A DNA stretch of 42,863 nucleotides from Candidatus Kaiserbacteria bacterium (lineage in GTDB: Bacteria > Patescibacteriota > Minisyncoccia > Phycocordibacterales > UBA2100): assembly GCA_016217965.1 (NCBI GenBank), contig JACRFI010000021.1, positions 1 through 42,863 on the forward strand. Direction: 5' to 3'. Under the pieces are notes generated by a model. It was not told where the DNA came from, did no database searches, and saw nothing but the letters and a program-made list of their open reading frames with translations. The stretch's first letter is position 1. Each line of letters begins with the position of its first letter. Positions 38,050 through 42,863 of this stretch are shown here, in pieces. The position numbers and the translations under genes are program-made.

Positions 38050-38319
38050 TCACGCCGCTGTAATGCTAAAACGTGCAACATCATCCTGGTACTGTGCCTT
38101 ACTGATGCGGAATCCGTCGGGCATGTTCAAAACCCCTGTGCTACCCGGCAAGTCACTGCGAAAAATAAATACCTTGTCAACTATCGACCCGATAGGGAGA
38201 GACCGTAAATATGCTGATCGTTCCCCGCTAAAGTATCGCGTGTACATTTCATCTACTTTTTGCTCGAACGATACCTCGCGCAGGATCATACGACCTGTCC
38301 GTTGGATAGCGCGAATCAT
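38050..38319 (-). pseudogene. C-terminal part of the nitrilase-like protein in a shifted frame
   Basis: This frame overlaps the end of the 267-aa gene and is offset by +1 relative to it. From ATG 38319 it encodes 89 residues, of which RMILREVSFEQKVDEMYTRY and KVFIFRSDLPGSTGVLNMPD look like the closing strands of a nitrilase domain, which the main frame lacks. The simplest reading is one gene broken by a single-base frameshift between about 38250 and 38320. Alternatives are a separate small overlapping gene (a TACAAT box ends 10 nt before the ATG), a sequencing error, or programmed frameshifting. Confidence 0.5.
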
Positions 38320-39052
38320 CGAGTAGGTAATTGTAATTTGGGTTTTGTAAAAGCTGATTCCGTATTTCGTCGCGGGTAGGAACTTCCCCCGCAAGACCCT
38401 GCATCCGCAACGACAACCAAGGGTCATCGTTCTCGCGAGACGGGTTATATAACGTTTCGATACCCACCAAATGCTCCGGTTTTGCATCTCTAATCTCTCC
38501 GCAAATCGAAATACCAGTCGAAGTGCCCGGTACAACATGCACCGGACGCGCTGCCCACGACTTCGGAAAAACAAAAACCCTCCCGTCTTTGCCAAAATAC
38601 ATACCCATTGATTCTGGCTCGTCACTCTCCGGAATCGCTTCTTGTTCGATTTCAACAGACGGATCGCTTGCACGAATTTTTTTCTTGAGAGTTGCCCAAT
38701 TCTCTCGAGCATATGTCACCTGCTCAGTTCGATCATCTCCACCGGCCCTTTCCCATCCAGCCATTGAAGGTTCAGGCCCGATACGCACAGCAGGGTTCGC
38801 TGGAGCTAGGATTATGTTTATATGATGTTTCTTTGCAGATTCGCGTAGATCAGCAAAATGCCGTATTGCGTCGTCGACGGCTAAGTCGAATTCTTTCAAC
38901 ATAACGAGCGACGGTTCGTTCCGTGCTTCCCGTTCGACCAACTGCAATAAGTTATCAACTTTCTCACAGTTGAAGCCCACTAGGATTCGTGTTTCGTTCG
39001 GATCTCGCTCAATCTTTCTGTCAGGTATGCCAGTTGTGCCTTCGAAGCCCAT
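38249..39052 (-). CDS. Carbon-nitrogen hydrolase (nitrilase)-like protein, C-terminus shifted out of frame
   Basis: A 267-aa frame. It begins with a strand-helix pattern (RILVGFNCEKVDNLLQLVER) and shows a possible nitrilase triad: E54 in VMLKEFDL, K164 in VFVFPKSWAA and C184 in ISICGEIRDAKPEHL, in the right order for the Glu-Lys-Cys enzymes that hydrolyse amides or nitriles. The motifs are divergent, so the family call is moderate. The end of this frame (after PTDRSYDP) is abrupt, and the expected C-terminal strands continue in the +1 frame at 38050-38319. It starts 6 nt after the argS stop and is probably cotranscribed with argS. Confidence 0.5.
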   Translation of the reverse strand: MGFEGTTGIPDRKIERDPNETRILVGFNCEKVDNLLQLVEREARNEPSLVMLKEFDLAVDDAIRHFADLRESAKKHHINIILAPANPAVRIGPEPSMAGWERAGGDDRTEQVTYARENWATLKKKIRASDPSVEIEQEAIPESDEPESMGMYFGKDGRVFVFPKSWAARPVHVVPGTSTGISICGEIRDAKPEHLVGIETLYNPSRENDDPWLSLRMQGLAGEVPTRDEIRNQLLQNPNYNYLLDDSRYPTDRSYDPARGIVRAKSR

Positions 39053-39058
39053 ACAAAA

Positions 39059-40732
39059 TCACATCTTTTCCGGCGCAGGAATGCCGAGGAGCCATAGGCC
39101 ATTCTTGAGCGTGATACGCACCGCATCGGTAAGGGCTACTTTGTGTGCGGCGGCGGGCGTTCCATCGAGTATTTGTTCCGCGGCGTACCAACGATTGAAT
39201 TCAGCTGCGAGTGAAATAAGGTAATTTGTGACGATGTGTGGTTCCAATAATTCCGCCGCACGTTTTGTTATTGCAGGAAAACGAATCAGGAGCCGCGCCA
39301 CATCGCTTGCCGGAGTGTTTGCGTCAAACTTCGCCTCAACTCCCGCGCCTTTCGCTTTCTCTGCTATCGCATTCGTGCGGGCATATGCGTATTGCAGATA
39401 CGGACCCGAATCGCCTTCCATCGAGAGAGCCCTTTCCCTATCGAAAATAATGTCTTTTCCGAACGCCTGCTTCAGTATTTGATATTTTATTGCCGCGACA
39501 GCAACGTGCTCTGCCAACATTTCGGGATCCTCTGCCCTGCTATCGGTCGCCCTCCCTCGCGCTTTTTCTTTGAGATCGTTAAGAAGCTCTTCGCCCGTGA
39601 TGATGTTCCCGAGGCGCGACGACATCTTTCCTTCAGCGAACCGCAAAAGCCCATTCGTTTTGAACGCAAGTTTTCCCTGCAAATCCGGTAGGGCAAATTC
39701 CATCGCTTTCATGACAACTTTGAAGTATTCAGCTTGCTCATTCGCGGTGACGGTAAGCGTGAGATCAAACGGGTACTTACTTCTCTTCAGGCGAGCTAGA
39801 CCCAGCTCTTTTGCCTCGTAGGTTGGAAGCCCCAATTTATTGATGAATACGCGCGTGTGAAGGCCGTGCTCCTCACCGCGGAAAATTATCGCGCCCTCGC
39901 TTTCTGGAAAAATGTCTGGGTGCGAGCGGACTTCCGCAATTCCGACCGGCCCCGTCTCGCTTTCAAAGAAATAGTAATCGAATTTCGTGCCGAGTATCTT
40001 GTAGAGTTCCTCGAAATGCGAGAGTGAGAGTGTTCTTCCTTTTTCATACAATGAATTCACACGATCGTCGCTTTTGTCATATATCTTTTTGTTAAGTTCA
40101 TCTATCGCTTTTTTTGCCGAACTGTCTTCATCATATCGACGCGAGCCTTCCGGATACGCCGCCGCAAGATCCTCTATCGTCGGGTCGGTAATTCCTTTCT
40201 CCAGCTGTATGAAGAGAGACTTTGCCACGTGGATGCCAACGTCGCCTTGATAATTCGCGCGCTTCACTTCCGCGCCCGCAAATTCGTACATGCGAGATAC
40301 GCTCTCGCCGAGTGCATTTGGAACCAGATGCCCAATGTGAAATTCCTTGAACGGATTCGGGTCCGTGTATTCGAACAACACTTTCTTTCCCTTTTGCCCT
40401 TCGCCTTTCCCATATGCATCTGGATCAGAGCGGACCGCCTCAAGTCCGGCACATACGAGTTGCGCGGAGAGTGTGAAATTAAGAAAACCAGGCCCCGCAA
40501 TATCAACTTTTGACACTCCTTCGATGGAGCTCACGCTGCCCGCAAGTTTTTCTGCAAGTACACGAGCCGCTAAACCCGCGGCCTTGCTGTATGCAAGCGC
40601 AACGCTGGAAGCAAAATCTCCGCGGGAAAGGTCCTCGGTAAGTTCTATCGGGATGCTCGCAGGCTCAGCGGAAACGCCCACGTCCCTCAGTGCGGCAGCA
40701 AGCTTCTCTTTCGCAGTGTGCATCGTATCCAT
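39059..40732 (-). CDS. argS: Arginyl-tRNA synthetase
   Basis: Class I synthetase charging tRNA-Arg (557 aa from ATG 40732). An upstream in-frame start at 40774 would overlap tmk; TACAAT ending 6 nt before 40732 supports the shorter form. The Arg-tRNA-binding N-terminal domain is about 1-90. HIGH is FHIGH (131-135), and the KMSKS counterpart is GKMSSRLGN. The helical DALR anticodon domain is present, ending VRITLKNGLWLLGIPAPEKM. It follows tmk by 14 nt. Confidence 0.95.
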   Translation of the reverse strand: MDTMHTAKEKLAAALRDVGVSAEPASIPIELTEDLSRGDFASSVALAYSKAAGLAARVLAEKLAGSVSSIEGVSKVDIAGPGFLNFTLSAQLVCAGLEAVRSDPDAYGKGEGQKGKKVLFEYTDPNPFKEFHIGHLVPNALGESVSRMYEFAGAEVKRANYQGDVGIHVAKSLFIQLEKGITDPTIEDLAAAYPEGSRRYDEDSSAKKAIDELNKKIYDKSDDRVNSLYEKGRTLSLSHFEELYKILGTKFDYYFFESETGPVGIAEVRSHPDIFPESEGAIIFRGEEHGLHTRVFINKLGLPTYEAKELGLARLKRSKYPFDLTLTVTANEQAEYFKVVMKAMEFALPDLQGKLAFKTNGLLRFAEGKMSSRLGNIITGEELLNDLKEKARGRATDSRAEDPEMLAEHVAVAAIKYQILKQAFGKDIIFDRERALSMEGDSGPYLQYAYARTNAIAEKAKGAGVEAKFDANTPASDVARLLIRFPAITKRAAELLEPHIVTNYLISLAAEFNRWYAAEQILDGTPAAAHKVALTDAVRITLKNGLWLLGIPAPEKM

Positions 40733-40738
40733 GGTAAA

Positions 40739-40744
40739 ATTGTA
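40739..40744 (-). promoter_or_regulatory. Leaderless promoter of argS
   Basis: TACAAT (5/6) on the minus strand is followed by 6 nt and ATG (40732). It lies in the tmk-argS gap, 2 nt below the tmk stop at 40747. Confidence 0.55.
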
Positions 40745-40746
40745 CG

Positions 40747-41370
40747 TTATATGCGTTTCTCTATCTCCTCCCACATCCTCCTTTGCACTTCCTGAGGGGG
40801 CAGCAATGCGGGAATGACCACCGCCCGCTTGGAAAACCGCTTCGCAAATTCCAAATACCCGGCCCTTACTCGTGCCTGGTATGCCTCGTTCTTCTCATCA
40901 AACCTGTCCTCGCTACTTCTCCCGTGCCTGCGCTTTCGTGCCGCAGCAATCGGCGCGTCCAAAATAATGTAGAGGTCTGGTTCGCAGCCAGCGAGCGTGT
41001 GTTCGCGGCACTGCCAGAAAAGCTTTTCAATGCTCTTTTGCCTATCTCCCCGCACTTGCATAGCGAATGTGGATGAATCAAACCTGTCGCTAATAACTAC
41101 TTTCCCTTTCTTTAATGCGGGGAGAATGCGTGCCCCAACATGCTCCGCGCGAGCCGCCCAAAATAGAAAAAAATCAGTAAGTGGATCGAGCTGCGGCTCT
41201 TGCTCCGCCTTCAGTATGCTTCGGATACGTTCCGCTCTCGGAGCACCGCCTGGCTCGTGAGTAAATAAAGCCCGCTTCCCAAGTTTCTTTTTGAGAAATG
41301 CGAGCTGCGTGGTCTTACCCGCGCCGCCGATGCCATCAACAACAAAAAATGCGCCTTTCATAAGGCGCAT
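40747..41370 (-). CDS. tmk: Thymidylate kinase
   Basis: Phosphorylates dTMP to dTDP for DNA synthesis. P-loop DGIGGAGKTTQ (about 13-23), the DRX-type motif ISDRFDSSTFAMQ, and a LID region with Arg residues (AARKRRHGRSSEDRFDE) are all present; 207 aa is normal. The start is ATG 41370 or ATG 41361. The first nine codons coincide with the terminator hairpin of the upstream ribosomal operon, with the 41361 ATG in the loop. It is followed by argS after 14 nt. Confidence 0.92.
   Translation of the reverse strand: MRLMKGAFFVVDGIGGAGKTTQLAFLKKKLGKRALFTHEPGGAPRAERIRSILKAEQEPQLDPLTDFFLFWAARAEHVGARILPALKKGKVVISDRFDSSTFAMQVRGDRQKSIEKLFWQCREHTLAGCEPDLYIILDAPIAAARKRRHGRSSEDRFDEKNEAYQARVRAGYLEFAKRFSKRAVVIPALLPPQEVQRRMWEEIEKRI
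41344..41370 (-). terminator. Terminator hairpin overlapping the tmk start
   Basis: On the minus strand, ATGCGCCTT (41370-41362), loop ATGA (41361-41358), AAGGCGCAT (41357-41349), then TTTTTTGTT. The 9-bp stem is perfect and is followed by a U tract. It ends the secE-nusG-rplK transcript while encoding the first residues of tmk; ATG 41361 is in the loop. Confidence 0.75.
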
Positions 41371-41400
41371 TATTCACCATCGCTTCAGTTGCGTCGAGGA

Positions 41401-41823
41401 CTATGCGACATCGATACCCATGCTCCTAGCTGTACCTGCAATTATTTTCTTCGCTTGCTCGATATCGTTTGCATTCAAATCTTCCATCTTGTCTTTCGCC
41501 AAGTCCTCCAACTGTTGTTTCGAGAGCTTCCCAACCTTTTGCGAGTGCGGAGTCGAAGAGCCCTTTTCAAGCCCAAGTATCTTGAGGATTGCGCGGGACG
41601 CTGGCGGCTTCCTAACGACGAATGTGAACGTACGGTCGGTATACACGGTCATTTGGACCGGGAGGATGCTTCCCATTTTGTCGCGAGTCTGCGAATTGAA
41701 TTGGTTGACGAACTCGCCAATATTCACCCCCGCAGGGCCAAGGACTGTTCCAACTGGCGGTGCAGGAGTGGCTTGCCCTGCAGGAAGTTGAAGTTTGATT
41801 ATTTTTGCTACTGCTTTTGCCAT
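41401..41823 (-). CDS. rplK: 50S ribosomal protein L11
   Basis: L11 binds 23S rRNA at the GTPase-associated centre. The 140-aa protein has the N-terminal loop [20 protein letters not shown] (19-38) and the rRNA-binding C-terminal domain with [19 protein letters not shown] and AGTARSMGI. It lies 3 nt after nusG. The next gene is tmk, not rplA; the usual rplK-rplA pair is absent. Confidence 0.96.
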   Translation of the reverse strand: MAKAVAKIIKLQLPAGQATPAPPVGTVLGPAGVNIGEFVNQFNSQTRDKMGSILPVQMTVYTDRTFTFVVRKPPASRAILKILGLEKGSSTPHSQKVGKLSKQQLEDLAKDKMEDLNANDIEQAKKIIAGTARSMGIDVA

Positions 41824-41826
41824 AGT

Positions 41827-42372
41827 TTATACACGTTGCACCTGGTCAGCTTCGAGCTCCACGGGAGTCTCGCGGCCGAACATCGGAACCAATACCTTAA
41901 CCTTTCCACGCTCTTCGTCAATCTCACCCACTTTCCCTTCGAGATCTTTGAACGGGCCGTCAATAATGATGACCGCGTCGCCCTCCGAAAGGTCGATGGC
42001 ATGGCGCACCGTTTCTCCCCCTGCGCGTTTCAATATTTGGTCTACTTCCTCTTGCGCGAGCGGCACCGCCTGGTTCGCTGTCCCTACAAAACCCGTCACT
42101 TGCGGCGTATTCCTAACGACACTCCACGCGTCGTCGCTTGCTATCATATCCACGAGAACGTAGCCGGGAAATGTCTTTTCTCTCACCTCAGTCTTCTTTC
42201 CCCCCTTCACCTTTATCTTCTTTTCAGTCGGCACAACAACATTAAATATCTTGTCTTGCATGCCGAACGACTCGACGCGCTGTTTCAAGTTGCGCGCGAC
42301 CGCGTCTTCGTATCCTGAGTAGGTATGCACCGCATACCACTGCCGCTCTGTTCCGTACGTCTGTTTCGCCAT
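41827..42372 (-). CDS. nusG: Transcription termination/antitermination protein NusG
   Basis: NusG couples RNA polymerase to Rho and to the ribosome. The NGN domain (about 8-110) contains QWYAVHTYSGYEDAVARNLK and GYVLVDMIASDDAWSVVRNT. The KOW domain (about 130-181) contains GDAVIIIDGPFKDLEGKVGE. It is 181 aa, normal length. It lies 2 nt after the secE stop and 3 nt before rplK, in the standard secE-nusG-rplK order. Confidence 0.96.
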   Translation of the reverse strand: MAKQTYGTERQWYAVHTYSGYEDAVARNLKQRVESFGMQDKIFNVVVPTEKKIKVKGGKKTEVREKTFPGYVLVDMIASDDAWSVVRNTPQVTGFVGTANQAVPLAQEEVDQILKRAGGETVRHAIDLSEGDAVIIIDGPFKDLEGKVGEIDEERGKVKVLVPMFGRETPVELEADQVQRV

Positions 42373-42374
42373 AA

Positions 42375-42641
42375 TTATTCCTCCGTCGAAGTTTCTATTT
42401 CCTTGATCTCGATCGGGGAAGACGTCGTTGACACCTGTAGGCTACTCTCGTCTTGTGGCAAATACTCGAGCCCCTTGCTAAGGCCTGTCGTAAAAAGATA
42501 ATCAAAAACTCCAAGATACAGAGAGACAACGACAGAAAGCGTGATTACGAGGGCAGTGTACACAATCGTCTGCACGCGCGTTGGCCATGCGACATGGTGC
42601 AGTTCACCTCGCGTATCTTTCAAGTACTGAAGGAATGACAT
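42375..42641 (-). CDS. secE: Preprotein translocase subunit SecE
   Basis: Small single-span subunit of the SecYEG channel. The amphipathic helix and conserved stretch FLQYLKDTRGELHHVAWPTR (3-22) precede one membrane segment (about 26-47). A 40-residue acidic Ser/Thr-rich tail, longer than usual, ends IEIKEIETSTEE. It heads the secE-nusG-rplK operon. Directly upstream are a small terminator-like hairpin and the IS end. Confidence 0.93.
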   Translation of the reverse strand: MSFLQYLKDTRGELHHVAWPTRVQTIVYTALVITLSVVVSLYLGVFDYLFTTGLSKGLEYLPQDESSLQVSTTSSPIEIKEIETSTEE

Positions 42642-42663
42642 AGGATTATTGTTTTGCCAATCT

Positions 42664-42683
42664 AAAAACCCCTCGCGGGGCTT
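42664..42683 (-). terminator. Short terminator-like hairpin before secE
   Basis: On the minus strand, CCCC, loop GCGA, GGGG, then TTTTT. It is short but GC-rich with a U tract. It could end the IS transcript, or act as an attenuator in the secE leader if the hybrid promoter at 42690-42718 is used. Confidence 0.55.
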
Positions 42684-42689
42684 GGGGAA

Positions 42690-42718
42690 ATACTACCTGA
42701 AGGGCCGATGCCAGTCAA
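42690..42718 (-). promoter_or_regulatory. Outward-facing hybrid promoter at the IS end toward secE
   Basis: TTGACT at the IS terminus (42718-42713), a 17-bp spacer, TAGTAT (42695-42690, 4/6). It points into the secE operon, and the hairpin at 42664-42683 comes next. Confidence 0.4.
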
Positions 42719-42863
42719 GAGAGTGTACGAGTCCACCACATTTGGCACTGGTGTGCTGTTAAGTCACGAACAATATACCGCAAAGGAGAGATCATGCCCA
42801 GCGATTCATGGGGTCTCTCGGTGTTGTACCAGAGGAGCCAGTCGATCAGGAGTTCGTTGAAGC
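42713..42863 (-). mobile_element. Partial insertion sequence, 3' (transposase-end) side
   Basis: From the right edge to about 42713. The terminal sequence reads AGTCAA, then 20 nt, CATTTGGCACT on the plus strand, matching the other end at 1-155. The element encodes the C-terminus of a DDE transposase on the minus strand. Confidence 0.75.
42715..42863 (-). CDS. Transposase, C-terminal fragment (rve/integrase core)
   Basis: The minus-strand frame entering from the right edge has 48 visible residues and a TGA inside the inverted repeat (42717-42715). It reads FNELLIDWLLWYNTERPHES then LGMISPLRYIVRD. The W..YN..RPH.SLG..SP..Y pattern is the C-terminal signature of integrase-core transposases of the IS3/IS481 type. 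Placing the stop codon within the terminal repeat is typical of such elements. The rest of the gene is outside the window. Joined directly to the left-edge fragment it would be out of frame, so the two are separate copies or the middle is missing. Confidence 0.8.
   Translation of the reverse strand, partial: FNELLIDWLLWYNTERPHESLGMISPLRYIVRDLTAHQCQMWWTRTLS

Noticed and set aside
38320-38712. Upstream part of the minus-strand frame beginning at 38712
   Set aside because: It overlaps the nitrilase-like frame out of phase and its composition (Arg/Cys-rich) looks like a shadow; only the part downstream of about 38320 is protein-like.
1-42863. CRISPR array, cas genes, toxin-antitoxin pair or phage genes
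   Set aside because: I saw no regularly spaced repeats, no cas motifs and no phage structural or packaging proteins on either strand.
1-42863. The window as a closed circle (plasmid or composite transposon circle)
   Set aside because: Joining the edges gives a transposase of about 76 codons that is out of frame and lacks the catalytic core; the ribosomal and synthetase genes indicate a chromosome.

Overview
The window reads as chromosomal DNA of an ultra-small Patescibacteria (CPR) bacterium, most likely in the Parcubacteria. This is inferred from gene content: secreted proteins with a peptidoglycan-binding module and an S-layer-like architecture, an FtsK / small anchored protein / RecA cluster, an EF-P with an unusual tip loop, a single-chain glycyl-tRNA synthetase, an archaeal/eukaryote-like IleRS, many short lineage-restricted proteins, and an rplK that is not followed by rplA. 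I ran no phylogeny. Both window edges lie inside ends of what looks like the same insertion sequence (transposase on the minus strand), so this is probably a whole contig that broke at IS copies.

Layout: 1-155, IS end. 204-407, a small orphan gene with a perfect Shine-Dalgarno and its own terminator. 481-3210, a 52-aa membrane protein and a four-gene minus-strand operon (unknown protein, class I amidotransferase, DUF2127 membrane protein, class IV aminotransferase). 3259-7644, a HEXXH protein, two small membrane proteins and a secreted LCAT-like lipase. 7714-15883, a cell-surface block: two secreted proteins, an O-antigen-ligase-like polytopic protein with C-terminal TPRs, a TPR protein, and an 1119-aa S-layer-like protein with tandem terminators. 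15884-16520 holds no gene but several hairpins. 16521-23172: a winged-helix protein, then ftsK, an anchored protein, recA, a GNAT, an unknown protein and efp. 23198-27565: rpsR, ssb, rpsF, a coiled-coil protein, tatD and metG. 27581-28690: a LAGLIDADG endonuclease with three helix-turn-helix repeats. 28788-34519: an AI-2E-family permease, glyS, a GNAT-like protein, a large anchored Ig-like protein and recO. 34535-42641: ileS with a complete histidine phosphatase domain inserted in it, a frameshifted nitrilase-like gene, argS, tmk, rplK, nusG and secE. 42713-42863: IS end.

Three things stand out. (1) The IleRS carries an inserted histidine phosphatase domain of about 195 residues, with its catalytic residues intact, in a loop of the synthetase catalytic body. 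(2) At least thirteen genes have a -10 box ending only 6-9 nt before the start codon, which predicts leaderless mRNAs as the default, against one gene with a perfect Shine-Dalgarno. (3) Several structured or repeated non-coding elements sit at promoters: a C19/G9 tract, an 18-bp perfect palindrome, a three-way-junction inverted repeat before ftsK, a 134-bp inverted-repeat element between glyS and the AI-2E gene, and a terminator hairpin whose loop contains a tmk start codon.
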